Assembly (NCBI RefSeq): GCF_004343775.1
Contig: NZ_PTXL01000009.1
Coordinates: 248,001 to 312,000, forward strand
Source: Burkholderia sp. SRS-46
GTDB taxonomy: Bacteria; Pseudomonadota; Gammaproteobacteria; Burkholderiales; Burkholderiaceae
Direction of reading: 5' to 3'
Length of the DNA stretch: 64,000 nt
Part shown: piece after piece, positions 41,823 through 50,508 of the stretch
How the letters are laid out: each line of letters starts with the position of its first letter
Position numbering within the stretch: the first letter of the stretch is position 1
Notes under the pieces: generated by a model
What the model was told of the DNA's origin: nothing
Databases searched by the model: none
The model's input: the letters and a program-made list of their open reading frames with translations, nothing else
Made by a program: the position numbers and the translations under genes

Positions 41823-42212
41823 ATGAAGAAGAAAACGCTCGTCGCATCGTGCGCAGTGTTCGCACTCGCCATTCCGTTCGCCGCGCACGCCGCGGGCTGC
41901 TCGAAGCCGCGCAGCGCGTTCGACCAGGTGTACTGCAGCAGCACGCAGTTCTCGCAGATCGATCGCGAGCTGAACGATCAGTACGGCCGCCTGCGCAAGC
42001 AGCTGAGCGGCGACCAGCAAGGCACGCTGAAGACCGGCCAGCTCGCATGGCTGAAGCAGCGCGACGAAAAGTGCAGCTATACGCGTGACGACGGGTACTA
42101 CGTGAACCTCGAATGCGCGATCGACTTTACGCAGTCGCGTCTGTCGTTCCTGCGCGAGCGGGATCGCGAGTGCTCGAGCACGGGGTGCGTGTCGTCGAAG
42201 CTCGGGCAGTAA
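41823..42212 (+). CDS. LprI-like lysozyme-inhibitor family protein (DUF1311)
   Basis: The 129-residue secreted protein has a signal peptide ending at HAAG and the DUF1311 pattern with paired Cys: CSKPRSAFDQVYCSS, then QLAWLKQRDEKCSYT and LECAIDFTQSRLSFLRER. Six Cys after the signal could make three disulfides. Mycobacterial LprI, of the same family, inhibits lysozyme. It follows the amidase gene by 47 bases and probably shares its transcript. Confidence 0.85.
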   Translation: MKKKTLVASCAVFALAIPFAAHAAGCSKPRSAFDQVYCSSTQFSQIDRELNDQYGRLRKQLSGDQQGTLKTGQLAWLKQRDEKCSYTRDDGYYVNLECAIDFTQSRLSFLRERDRECSSTGCVSSKLGQ

Positions 42213-42440
42213 CGCGCTCGTTCGTCCAGCGCCATGACTGTCGGCAAGCGGCCTCGGTCCGAGGGTAACTCGATTGACGCGCAGCCGATCTCATTGCAAT
42301 GGATTCCCGGCGCCGGGGGCTCCCCCCGGCGCTGACCTGGAAGACGAGCGGGCCGACCTTCCATATCGGTTCTATTCCCTTTATGGTGCGGGCAACCGCG
42401 ACGGCCAACCCGCGCCCCCGGATCATCAAACGAGGCGGAA

Positions 42441-42968
42441 GTGACAGCGAATACGGCAAAGATCGACATCCGTCCGGCCGCCCTCGCGGACGCACAAGCC
42501 ATCGCAGAAATCCACGTCGCAGCGTGGCAAGCAACCTATGCGGGCATCATGCCGGCTTCATTCCTCGCCGGCCTGTCGGTCGAGCAGCGCACGGCCAAGT
42601 GGCGCAATGCGCTCGAAACCGGACGGCCCCGCGTCGCACTCGCGCTTACGGCCGGCGGCCTGGCCGGCTGGGTCGCATACGGCCCGAGCCGCGATGCCGA
42701 CAAGGACGCCGCCTGGGGCGAAATCGAGGCGATCTACCTGCATCCGTCGCACTGCGGACAAGGCATCGGCGCGGCACTCGTCGAGCACGCAGGTCAATCG
42801 CTGCGTGCGATGGGCCACACCTCGGTATCGCTCTGGGTGCTGGCCGACAACCATCGCGCAAGAGCGTTCTACGCGCGCGATGGTTTCGTGGCGGAAGATC
42901 AAATCCAGACCTTCGAGATCGGCGGCACCCGACTCGGGGAAGTGCGCTACTGGAAAGCCCTTCCGTAG
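42441..42968 (+). CDS. GNAT-family N-acetyltransferase
   Basis: The 175-residue protein opens IDIRPAALADAQAIAEIHVA and has the acetyl-CoA loop HCGQGIGAALVEHA and the closing NHRARAFYARDGFVAED, all diagnostic. A GTG start preceded by GAGGCGGAA is chosen; no ATG nearby fits. It is convergent with the alpha/beta hydrolase gene. It is of the PhnO/RimI-like general class; its substrate is unknown. Confidence 0.88.
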   Translation: MTANTAKIDIRPAALADAQAIAEIHVAAWQATYAGIMPASFLAGLSVEQRTAKWRNALETGRPRVALALTAGGLAGWVAYGPSRDADKDAAWGEIEAIYLHPSHCGQGIGAALVEHAGQSLRAMGHTSVSLWVLADNHRARAFYARDGFVAEDQIQTFEIGGTRLGEVRYWKALP

Positions 42969-42989
42969 ACGGTCGATCGCGGTCCGGTG

Positions 42990-43931
42990 TCAGCCTTGAC
43001 TGGCCGATTGATCGGGCCGACGTATGCCTGACAGATGCCGCTCGAACCATTGCGCCGCCGCCTGGCTGGTTTCTTCGAAGTGCTCGATATATGGCGTGAA
43101 GTGCCCGCCCTTGATCATCAGCAACTGCTTCGGTTCGAGCGCAGTTTCCCACGCCTGCAGGCAAAGATCGGTTGGCGTGATCACATCCTGGTCGGCCACG
43201 ATCATCAGCAGCGGCGCCGGCGAGATGCGGGCGACGTACTGGCCCGGTTCATTCTCACGCGCCATTTCCGCACTGCGCAGCGTGATTTCGTTTTTCCAGT
43301 TCGGCGCGAACCGGGCCGCAGATTCCGTGAAGAATTGAAACGCCTCCGCGCCCGCCATCGCGCAAGCCACCTGCGGGTCGTCACTGACCGCGGGCAGCAT
43401 GGCCGGCGGGCCGCCGGCAAATCGCCGCGCGCGGTCTTCATCGAAACGCGCCAGCAACGCCGGCACGAGGTCGGAGCGCGTGCGACGCAGGGCCGACCGA
43501 TATCCGCTGATCGTCGGCACCTGCGAGACGACGCACTTGACCCGCCGGTCGATCGCGGCGACCTCGAGCACGTGGCCACCGCTGTAGCTGGTGCCCCAGA
43601 TACCGATTCGTGCCGCATCGACATCCGGACGTGTCAGCAGATAGCTGATCGCATCGCGATAGCCGCGCTTCTGCTGCACCGGGTCGACTTCCTGGCGGGG
43701 TTGCCCATCGCTTGTGCCGAACCCCCGATGATCGTACACGAGCACCCCAAAGCCACGCGCGGCAAACACCTCGGCGTAGCGGTCCAGATATTGTTCCTTC
43801 ACGGCCGAGAACCCGTGAGCCATCACGATCGCAGGGTGCGCTGCCGCGCCGGGGCCACGCGGGTCCGGCCCGTAGAACCAGCCGCGCAGCGTCGCGCCTT
43901 CGGATGAGAATTCGATGTCGTAACGTGCCAT
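42990..43931 (-). CDS. Alpha/beta hydrolase
   Basis: The 313-residue enzyme has the oxyanion strand IVMAHGFSAVKEQYLDRYA, the nucleophile elbow GTSYSGGHVLE (Ser in GxSxG), the acid in IVADQDVITP and the catalytic His in KGGHFTPY. This family includes DUF1100-like and dienelactone-hydrolase-like proteins, often esterases or peptidases. Start 43931 yields a normal N-terminus. It follows an AraC regulator on the same strand, which may control it. Confidence 0.87.
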   Translation of the reverse strand: MARYDIEFSSEGATLRGWFYGPDPRGPGAAAHPAIVMAHGFSAVKEQYLDRYAEVFAARGFGVLVYDHRGFGTSDGQPRQEVDPVQQKRGYRDAISYLLTRPDVDAARIGIWGTSYSGGHVLEVAAIDRRVKCVVSQVPTISGYRSALRRTRSDLVPALLARFDEDRARRFAGGPPAMLPAVSDDPQVACAMAGAEAFQFFTESAARFAPNWKNEITLRSAEMARENEPGQYVARISPAPLLMIVADQDVITPTDLCLQAWETALEPKQLLMIKGGHFTPYIEHFEETSQAAAQWFERHLSGIRRPDQSASQG

Positions 43932-44018
43932 GTCGCCCTGCCTTGATCGCTCGGTTGTGTCGATGAGCGTCACGATAAGGGAGCGCGTCACGCGCCGCAT
44001 AGGCAGGCGAGACATTTC

Positions 44019-44843
44019 CTACGCCGAATCGGACAACCTCGCGTAAGCGCTGGGCGTGATGCCGGCCAACCGACGAAAGATGGTCGAGAACGAACTCGTG
44101 GATTCATACCCCAGCTCGGCCGCGACTGCGATGACGGAGCGCCCTGACGCCAGCAGCGGGCGCGCGGCCGAAATCCTGGCTTGCTGCCGCCACTGGCTGA
44201 ACGACAGCCCGGTTTCGGCGGTGAACAGCCGGGACAACGTCCTGCTTGACGCGCCGACTTCATGCGCCCATTCGGTCAGCGTTCGCCCGTCGGCCGGATC
44301 GGCAAGAATCGCATCGCACACGCGGGCAAGACGCCGATCCTGTCCGGACGGCAGCCGCAGCGGTTGCTCCGGCGCCCATTCGATTTCAGCGAGCATGAGC
44401 TGGATCACGAGTGCGTCGCGTCCGCCGGGCGTGTCCTCGAGCGCGAACAACGAGGCGCGGATGATCAATTCGTGCAGCAGTGGCGAGACGTTGATCAGCC
44501 TCGGTTGATTCGGGTAGCCCGACGGGTACGCCCGCGGGTGGACATACGCGGTTCGCAATTCGACGTGCCCGCGTGCGCGCATGCCATGCGCAAGCGCAGG
44601 GGGTATCCAGAGCGCCCGATGAGGCGGAACCAGCCAGAGCGACTGATCGGCGACGACTTCGGCGATACCCGCCGTGGCGTAGACGAGTTGTGCCCGCGCG
44701 TGTCGATGCTCGGCGACGACGAAGCCATCCGGAAAGGCTTTCGGCATCACCGCGGCGACGCCGGGCGCATTCTGGTAATCGCGTGGATCGATGCTCTTTC
44801 GAATGGACTTGTCTCGATGCATGGGCTTCGGGTTTTCGATCAT
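44019..44843 (-). CDS. AraC-family regulator
   Basis: The 274-residue protein has a cupin-like N-terminal sensor (HRHARAQLVYATAGIAEVV and VPPHRALWIPP) and a C-terminal pair of helix-turn-helices with GASSRTLSRLFTAETGLSF and the family tail AAELGYESTSSFSTIFRR, then GITPSAYAR. ATG 44843 is preferred; ATG 44822 is an alternative. The alpha/beta hydrolase gene 87 bases downstream on the same strand is the likely target. Confidence 0.87.
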   Translation of the reverse strand: MIENPKPMHRDKSIRKSIDPRDYQNAPGVAAVMPKAFPDGFVVAEHRHARAQLVYATAGIAEVVADQSLWLVPPHRALWIPPALAHGMRARGHVELRTAYVHPRAYPSGYPNQPRLINVSPLLHELIIRASLFALEDTPGGRDALVIQLMLAEIEWAPEQPLRLPSGQDRRLARVCDAILADPADGRTLTEWAHEVGASSRTLSRLFTAETGLSFSQWRQQARISAARPLLASGRSVIAVAAELGYESTSSFSTIFRRLAGITPSAYARLSDSA

Positions 44844-44974
44844 TTCCGGCGTGAGGCGATCGCACGCCGATCTTCTGCGCAGGGCCGCCTGCAGTGGAAC
44901 CGGCGCTGCATCGACGCATGGGCCTCGCGAACGCGCGCCGCGTCGCCGAACCGGCAGTCCCTGGCTCCAGCCGA

Positions 44975-45343
44975 TCATCCGATTTTGGCGGCCTGCCCCG
45001 CTACGACTCGCCACCGGTAGCCGGCCTGTCTCCAGAGGCGTGTATAGGCGAATGCACCGTCGAACGGCGTCGATCCAAAGTGCCCCGCAAGCGCGGCCTT
45101 GGTCGTTGCGACGATCATCTCGCCGATGCGGTGGATTCGGGTGTCATACAGATCCAGGCGATCCAGACGCAATTGCCGGCTCCGGTGAACGGATAGATCA
45201 TCGTCCTTCGACAGGACTTGCCCATCCGGTGCAGTGAAGACGAGGTCATCATCCAGCAGATCGGCGAGCGCTTCGACATCGTTGGCAAGCATGGCGGCCC
45301 GGAGTGCCTCCTCGTACGGCCCGATGATCGTCGTGTCATCCAT
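44975..45343 (-). CDS. NTF2-like/SnoaL-type protein, 122 aa
   Basis: The protein shows the cone-shaped NTF2 fold: an N-terminal helix YEEALRAAMLANDVEALADL, then LLDDDLVFTAPDGQVLSKDD, and closing strands YTRLWRQAGYRWRVVAGQAA. DUF4440/SnoaL-type members bind or isomerise small hydrophobic compounds; catalysis cannot be assumed. It lies upstream of the AraC gene on the same strand. The truncated VOC remnant begins on the other strand just beyond its start. Confidence 0.85.
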   Translation of the reverse strand: MDDTTIIGPYEEALRAAMLANDVEALADLLDDDLVFTAPDGQVLSKDDDLSVHRSRQLRLDRLDLYDTRIHRIGEMIVATTKAALAGHFGSTPFDGAFAYTRLWRQAGYRWRVVAGQAAKIG

Positions 45344-45419
45344 ATCTGATCCTCACATTGCACACACGTCGTTGAGGGTGGCCGCGGCCCCAAAACGCGA
45401 GAAGTCTACCAACAATAGC

Positions 45420-45782
45420 GTGCAGGGCGCCGGCACCACGAAGGTGGTCGAGTTCGTCCTGTTCGGGCAGCCGTTCATCGCGATGAGCCACGAACGCCCC
45501 GAGTCGTTCAATCATGCGATATCGCTGATGGTCAACTGCGGCGACCAGGCAGAACTCGACCGCTACTGGCACGCACTGCTCGAAGGCGGCGGATCGGCGG
45601 ACGGCTGCGGCTGGCTGAGGGATCGCTTCGGCGTCTCGTGGCAGATCGTTCCCGATGATCTCATTGCAATGATGGCCGACCCTGACCCGGTCAAGGCCGC
45701 GCGCGTTGCCAACGCGATGATGCACATGACGAAGTTCGACTGCGCCGCGCTGAAAGCGGCCTATGCGGCAACGACGGATTGA
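45420..45782 (+). pseudogene. VOC/3-dmu-9_3-mt (PhnB-like) gene lacking its 5' third
   Basis: The frame reads TTKVVEFVLFGQPFIAMSHE, then ISLMVNCGDQAELDRYWHAL, CGWLRDRFGVSWQIVPDD and a normal C-terminus ending AAYAATTD, which is the second two thirds of a PhnB-like VOC protein. The usual first ~55 residues, including the first beta-alpha-beta unit and the initial metal site, are missing; upstream sequence is unrelated and has no ribosome site. A GTG at 45420 could produce a 120-residue fragment. The gene appears truncated by a rearrangement that joined it to the NTF2-like gene. Confidence 0.7.
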
Positions 45783-45794
45783 CGCGAGCCCTCG

Positions 45795-45834
45795 CGAGCG
45801 TCGGCCCGGGCTGCCCGCATCGAGCCGACGCTCG
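45795..45834. terminator. Stem-loop between convergent VOC remnant and glutamine-synthetase-like gene
   Basis: Perfect 11-bp stem CGAGCGTCGGC/GCCGACGCTCG around an 18-nt loop, just before the convergent stop of the glutamine-synthetase-like gene. No T-run. Confidence 0.5.
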
Positions 45835-45848
45835 TTCCGCCGATCACC

Positions 45849-47195
45849 TCAGAGAAACCATCGATATTCGCGCGAACCGATCTCGTTCATGAAATCGAGC
45901 TGCTCCTGCCGCTTGTTCTCGCAGTAGACCATCACGAACTCCCCGCCGAGCCCTTCGCGCACGGCCGCATGATCCTGCATCGCGGCGACCGCCGACATCA
46001 TGTCCTTCGGGAAATCGATCCCGCTGCCGCGATCGTCGTTGAGCGGCGCGATCGGCTCCCGGCCCGCATCGAGCCCGTATTCCATTCCGGTCAGAATGGC
46101 CGCGAGCACGAGATACGGATTCGCATCCGCGCTCGCGAGCCGATGCTCGATCCGCAGGTTGCGCGCGTCCGATTCGGGAATCCGGATGCACGCATCCCGA
46201 TCCTCGAATCCCCAGCTCGCGCGACTTGCCGCATTCACCATCGACCCGTAGCGCCGGAACGCGTTGTGATTCGGCGCGAATACCGGCATGCAATGCGGCA
46301 GCAGCGCGAGACAGCCCGCCACCGCGTGGCGCAGCGGCCGCTGCCCGTCCGCGGCCAGCACGTTGCGCCCCGCTTCGTCGTACAGGCTCACGTGCACGTG
46401 CATGCCGCTGCCCGGCGCATGCAGGTAAGGCTTGCCCATGAAGCTCGCGCGATAGCCGTGCCGCAGCGCAACGCCGCGCGTGCTGCGACAGAACAGCGCC
46501 GACCAGTCCGCCGCGCGCAAGCCGTCGTCGGTATGCCCGAAATTGATCTCGAACTGGCCAGGCCCGAGTTCGGCGGTGATCACCGTCGCGTCGACGCCCT
46601 GCTCGCACGCGGCCTCGACCATCTCGTGCAGCACGTCGGAGAACCGCGACAGACGCTCGATATGCATGTTCGGCTGATCGTCGCGATCGTCGCTCAGGCG
46701 GTCGCGCGGGAATTGCGGCAGGCCTTCGGCAAGCTGTGCGGCGAACAGATAGAACTCGAGCTCGAACGCGACGACCGGGCGAATTCCGCGCTTCGCGAAA
46801 CGCCGCAGCACGCGCGCGAGCACTTCGCGCGGCTCGAACTCGATCGGTGCATCGGTGCCGTCGGAGCTGATCAGCATCTGCGCGAGCGGCTGGCTCTCCC
46901 AGCGCACGGGCTTCAGCGTGCCGGGAATCAGCCGGCGCGGCGCATCCGGGTCGCCGTCGTTGAAGCAGTAGTCGCCGATCTTGTACAGGCCGCCCTGCGT
47001 GCCGAGCAGCACGCAATTCTGCGGCAGCTTCAGCAGCGAACCGGACGCGACCTTCTCCAGCGCATCGATCGGGTAACGCTTGCCGTAGAAGTGACCGGGC
47101 AGGTCGAGGCAGATCAGGTCGACATAGCGGATCTCGGGATGCGCGGCACGAAATGCCCGGACTTCATCGACCAGCGCGGAAACGACGTCAGCCAT
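45849..47195 (-). CDS. Glutamine-synthetase-family gamma-glutamyl-amine ligase (PuuA-like)
   Basis: The 448-residue protein has a glutamine-synthetase catalytic domain: VVAFELEFYLF (metal ligand Glu), AELGPGQFEINFGH, HVHVSLYDEAGRN and the C-terminal NPYLVLAAILTGMEYG and REYRWFL. Absence of the NKPFxxNGSGMH form and the neighbouring FAD oxidase and cupin regulator point to gamma-glutamylation of putrescine or another amine, as in the Puu pathway, rather than ammonia assimilation. It is last in a three-gene minus-strand group, 150 bases after the regulator. Confidence 0.85.
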   Translation of the reverse strand: MADVVSALVDEVRAFRAAHPEIRYVDLICLDLPGHFYGKRYPIDALEKVASGSLLKLPQNCVLLGTQGGLYKIGDYCFNDGDPDAPRRLIPGTLKPVRWESQPLAQMLISSDGTDAPIEFEPREVLARVLRRFAKRGIRPVVAFELEFYLFAAQLAEGLPQFPRDRLSDDRDDQPNMHIERLSRFSDVLHEMVEAACEQGVDATVITAELGPGQFEINFGHTDDGLRAADWSALFCRSTRGVALRHGYRASFMGKPYLHAPGSGMHVHVSLYDEAGRNVLAADGQRPLRHAVAGCLALLPHCMPVFAPNHNAFRRYGSMVNAASRASWGFEDRDACIRIPESDARNLRIEHRLASADANPYLVLAAILTGMEYGLDAGREPIAPLNDDRGSGIDFPKDMMSAVAAMQDHAAVREGLGGEFVMVYCENKRQEQLDFMNEIGSREYRWFL

Positions 47196-47345
47196 GATTC
47201 ATCCTTCCGTTCGAATGTGACGATGCCGCATCGCGGCGAGCCGGGGCCGGGTGACGCGCACGGCGCCGCCTGTTCCGGTCGTTCAGTACTGCAGAAAACG
47301 CCGGCCGGGACGGTGGCCGACCGAGGCCGCCCGCTGCGGCCAATC

Positions 47346-47903
47346 TCAGGTAAACACCCAGATGACCCGTGTCGGCTGGTCCGTCAGGTTCGCGTAGCGG
47401 AACCGCCGGTGCGCGGGCAGCTGGAACGCGTCATTCGGGCCAAGCGTGACGGGTGCGTCATCGCCGTCGAGCCAGATCGTCAGCTCGCCTTCGAGCACGA
47501 AGCCGCCCTGCTCGTCGCTGTCGTCGACCGGCCGCTCGCCACTGCTCGCGCCCGGCGCGAGATGGCTTTCGAGGATCGAGAAGCGCGCGCGCATGCTCGG
47601 CGACACGAGGATGTCCGTGATACCTGCCGCGTAATACACGGTGCGCCGCTCGTCGGGCCGCGTGACCCACGGCACGGCGCGCGGCTTGCTCAGGCTGTAG
47701 AAATACGTGGTCGGCACGCCGAGCGCCTCACCGATCGCGGTCAGGTCCGCGACGGTCGGCCGCGACAGCCCGCGCTCCACTTGCGACAGAAAGCCGACCG
47801 AGCGGCCGATCCTGTCGGCCAGCTCGTTCAGCGTGACCTTGCGGTGCTTGCGGAGATCGCGGATCAGGATCGCGAGGCTCTCGATTTCTTCCTGTTCGTT
47901 CAT
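47346..47903 (-). CDS. XRE-cupin transcriptional regulator (PuuR-like)
   Basis: The 185-residue protein has an XRE helix-turn-helix (TLNELADRIGRSVGFLSQVE, with LSRPTVADLTAIGEALG, about residues 19-56) and a C-terminal cupin barrel (GGFVLEGELTIWLDG, then LGPNDAFQLPAHRRFRYANL). E. coli PuuR is built this way and represses putrescine catabolism. It sits between the oxidase and ligase genes. The large inverted repeat upstream of the oxidase is its likely operator. Confidence 0.88.
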   Translation of the reverse strand: MNEQEEIESLAILIRDLRKHRKVTLNELADRIGRSVGFLSQVERGLSRPTVADLTAIGEALGVPTTYFYSLSKPRAVPWVTRPDERRTVYYAAGITDILVSPSMRARFSILESHLAPGASSGERPVDDSDEQGGFVLEGELTIWLDGDDAPVTLGPNDAFQLPAHRRFRYANLTDQPTRVIWVFT

Positions 47904-47921
47904 CGTGGGTTCCGGAGGCGG

Positions 47922-49211
47922 TCAGACGGTGTCGCGCAGACGGTACCAGGCCTTGCCGATCGCCTCCAGCGGCGCGGCGAGCCGGTCGCCGCCCGGGAAG
48001 CGCGGGTTGCGGATGCGCTGGTACAGCGCCAGCAGGCGATCGTCGCCGAGCACCGCGTCGGCGACGGCGCGCGCGCCCGCAAGCGTCGGCAGCACGCCGT
48101 GGCCGGAGAAGCCCTGCAGCCAGTAGCGCTGCCGGTGGCGGCCGACGTCGGGCGTGCGGCGCATACTGATGTCGATATGCCCGCCCCACGCGAACTCGAG
48201 CGGCACGCCGCGCAGCCGCGGAAATACGCGTTCGAGGTGCGGGCGCGTCGCCGCCGCGATGTCCGCGGGGATCCCGCCGAGATACGTGCAGCCGCCGCCG
48301 AACAGCAGCCGGCCGTCCGGGCTCAGGCGAAAATAGTCGGGTACGAACTGGTTGTCGATCACGCAGTTGTCGCGCGGCAACAGCGTGCGTGCGACGCCGG
48401 GATCGAGCGGCGCGGTCGCGACCTGGTAGGTGCCGACCGGCAGCAGCCGGCGCGCGAGATCGGCATCGAGCCGGTCGACGTAGGCGTTGCACGCGAGCAC
48501 CAGCACGTCTGCGTGCACCTCGCCTTGAGCAGTGCGGGCGACGTAGCCGCCGTTGGCCTCCCGATAGTCGAGCACGCGGCTCTGTTCGTAGATGAGGCCG
48601 CCGGCGCGCTCGATCGTCTGCGCGAGGCCGAGCGCGAGCTTCAACGGGTTCAGGTGGCCGGCTTCCGGATCGTAGAGCGCGGCAACGTAGCGCGCGCTGC
48701 CGATCCATTCGGGCATCTCGGTGCGCGGGATCACGCGCAGCCGGTCGTAGCCCCAGCGCTCGGCCGCCTCGTCGCGCGCCTGCGCGAGCATCGCGGCGCG
48801 GCGCGGCCGCACGGCCGCCCACAGGCTGCCCGGCCGGTAGTCGACGTCGAAGCCGTGCCGCGCCGGCAGCTCGCGCACTTCGGCCGCGGCCCAGCGCATG
48901 CTGTCCCACAGCTCGCGCGCGCCGTCACGGCCGAGCGCAGCCTCGATCGGCGGCATGTCGCACGACCAGCCGAGCAGCGCCTGACCGCCGTTGCGCCCCG
49001 ACGCAGCCCACGCCACCCGGCTCGCTTCGAGCACGACGACGCGCTTGCCCGCGAGTGCAAGGCGCAATGCCGTATGCAGCCCGCTGAAGCCCGCTCCGAC
49101 AACCAGCACGTCAGCGTCGACGCGCGCGTCCAGTGTCGGGCGATGCGGAATCGGTGCCGGATGAGTACCGGCGTAGTAGCTGGCGACGTGACAATCCGAC
49201 TGCAGGAACAT
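47922..49211 (-). CDS. FAD-dependent amine oxidase (PuuB-like)
   Basis: The 429-residue DAO-type flavoprotein has the dinucleotide-binding DVLVVGAGFSGLHTALRLAL near the N-terminus, the second flavin contact SGRNGGQALLGW, and the C-terminal YWLQGFSGHGVLPT. PuuB oxidises gamma-glutamylputrescine to the aldehyde, releasing ammonia and H2O2; the adjacent PuuA-like ligase and PuuR-like regulator support that reading. ATG 49211 follows GGGAGC; an upstream in-frame ATG would lie within the operator. It is first in the group. Confidence 0.87.
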   Translation of the reverse strand: MFLQSDCHVASYYAGTHPAPIPHRPTLDARVDADVLVVGAGFSGLHTALRLALAGKRVVVLEASRVAWAASGRNGGQALLGWSCDMPPIEAALGRDGARELWDSMRWAAAEVRELPARHGFDVDYRPGSLWAAVRPRRAAMLAQARDEAAERWGYDRLRVIPRTEMPEWIGSARYVAALYDPEAGHLNPLKLALGLAQTIERAGGLIYEQSRVLDYREANGGYVARTAQGEVHADVLVLACNAYVDRLDADLARRLLPVGTYQVATAPLDPGVARTLLPRDNCVIDNQFVPDYFRLSPDGRLLFGGGCTYLGGIPADIAAATRPHLERVFPRLRGVPLEFAWGGHIDISMRRTPDVGRHRQRYWLQGFSGHGVLPTLAGARAVADAVLGDDRLLALYQRIRNPRFPGGDRLAAPLEAIGKAWYRLRDTV

Positions 49212-49220
49212 GCGCGCTCC

Positions 49221-49272
49221 CGTGAAATTTTCGTCGTGCAATTTCATGAAAAACTAGCACGACAATTTCACG
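49221..49272. promoter_or_regulatory. Large composite inverted repeat, likely operator of the amine-catabolism genes
   Basis: Outer arms CGTGAAATT (49221-49229) and AATTTCACG (49264-49272) enclose inner arms GTCGTGC (49233-49239) and GCACGAC (49257-49263). It starts 10 bp upstream of the oxidase ATG and covers the AT-rich promoter zone, so it is well placed for repression by the cupin regulator. Confidence 0.65.
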
Positions 49273-49412
49273 CGGGCAAGCGGGAGGGGGCCGGGATGCG
49301 GAGTTCAAGTCCGACGAACTAAAGTTGCGCTCTTAGCGCGAGGGCGCGATAACCCCCGGAAATTCGCATGCGGCTACCAAGCCGATTCATGAAGCGACGC
49401 CGGCCGGTCCGG

Positions 49413-49796
49413 TCACGAAAGCACGAGCACCTTCAGCTGGCTGGGCGACGTGCCGGAACCGCTGGTATTGCCGGTATTCTGCTGCGTCTGGTCGGTCATC
49501 CGCGTAACCGGCATCCCGGACAGGATCACCTTGCCCGAGCCCTGCGGATTGCGGGACGTCCCTCCCACCGTTCCCGACGAGACGCCGCCCATCGCCCCGC
49601 CTGCGTCGCCGCTCGACGACGGAACGACCGTCGCCGCATTGTGAGCAGGCCCGCCGACCAGAATCACGTTCGGAACATTCGGCACCGCGCCGGCCCGCTG
49701 CGCCACGTTCTGATACGGTACCGGCGCGCCCACCGGGGGCGTCATGTTGACGCTCATCGCCTCGTTCTGGCCGCCCGCACTCGAATTCGCCCACAT
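49413..49796 (-). CDS. DUF4150 (PAAR-like) protein, type VI spike tip
   Basis: The 127-residue protein matches DUF4150, a PAAR-like repeat-lacking family that caps VgrG spikes: VNMTPPVGAPVPYQNVAQ near the N-terminus, VILVGGPAHN in the middle and GKVILSGMPVTRMTDQT toward the end. AGGAGG precedes the ATG. It is the last gene of the vgrG operon, 12 bases after DUF3540. Such proteins often connect to a toxin domain, but this one has none, so its effector may be separate or non-covalently loaded. Confidence 0.85.
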   Translation of the reverse strand: MWANSSAGGQNEAMSVNMTPPVGAPVPYQNVAQRAGAVPNVPNVILVGGPAHNAATVVPSSSGDAGGAMGGVSSGTVGGTSRNPQGSGKVILSGMPVTRMTDQTQQNTGNTSGSGTSPSQLKVLVLS

Positions 49797-49808
49797 GAAT
49801 ATGTCCTC

Positions 49809-50468
49809 CTAACCGAGATGGATCTGTCCGGCATCGATCTTCGATAACTGCGCGGACGTGATCACCGTGTTGTTCGCATGCAGCCGCATGGTCCCGGTCG
49901 CCGCGTGATCGACATGCGACGCACGCAGGTGCTCGACAGTTTCCACCGTGCGGAAGCTGCTGCGGCAGGATTGAACGACGCGGTCCATCACCATCTCCAG
50001 GATCTTGCCGATCAGCCGAACCTTCCCGACCCGGCCGTGGAACTCCGCGCTCGTCATCGTCGCCCGCTCGGACGACAACGACGCCTCCTGCGCCGACATC
50101 GCGAGCTGCGCCGTCTTGATCGACACGTGCTCGCCGCTTCGCAGCAGGAGCGCGTCGCGGCTCTTCACGCAGACATCCCGCGTCGACTCCAGCACGAGGT
50201 CGCCGTCGACGACGATGTGCACGCCGTCCGCATCCGGACGCTCGAGGATCGCGGTCACATACGCGCGTCGCGCGTCCGCTCGCGAAATCGCGACGCGATC
50301 GCCGGGCCGGGGTTCGACGAGACAGCTGAACGCGCGCCGGCAATGCAGCTTCACGCCGTCGCATGTCGCGACGAACCTTCCGTCGGGCAACGCATCGATG
50401 ATCGTGGCCACCGTTTCCGGCGTCGCGGGCGAAACGCCGGCACGCCGCTCTGCAACTGTTGAATGCAT
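49809..50468 (-). CDS. DUF3540 protein, type VI-associated
   Basis: The 219-residue protein opens MHSTVAERRAGVSPATPETV. It reads ATCDGVKLHCRRAFSCLVEP and then a beta-helix-like region with LESTRDVCVKSRDALLLRS and AQEASLSSERATMTSAEFHG, which resembles DUF2345-like VgrG extensions. GGGAG precedes the start. DUF3540 genes recur between DUF2169/pentapeptide genes and DUF4150 in Proteobacteria, so it probably helps build or load the spike. The biochemical role is unknown. Confidence 0.82.
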   Translation of the reverse strand: MHSTVAERRAGVSPATPETVATIIDALPDGRFVATCDGVKLHCRRAFSCLVEPRPGDRVAISRADARRAYVTAILERPDADGVHIVVDGDLVLESTRDVCVKSRDALLLRSGEHVSIKTAQLAMSAQEASLSSERATMTSAEFHGRVGKVRLIGKILEMVMDRVVQSCRSSFRTVETVEHLRASHVDHAATGTMRLHANNTVITSAQLSKIDAGQIHLG

Positions 50469-50508
50469 CTTCTCTCCCTCGATTCGAGACGGTTCGAACA
50501 CACGCTGC

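Noticed and set aside
45969-49322. A 1117-codon open frame on the plus strand
   Set aside because: It runs antisense to the glutamine-synthetase-like, cupin-regulator and oxidase genes and is Arg/Ala-rich, the normal by-product of high third-position GC.
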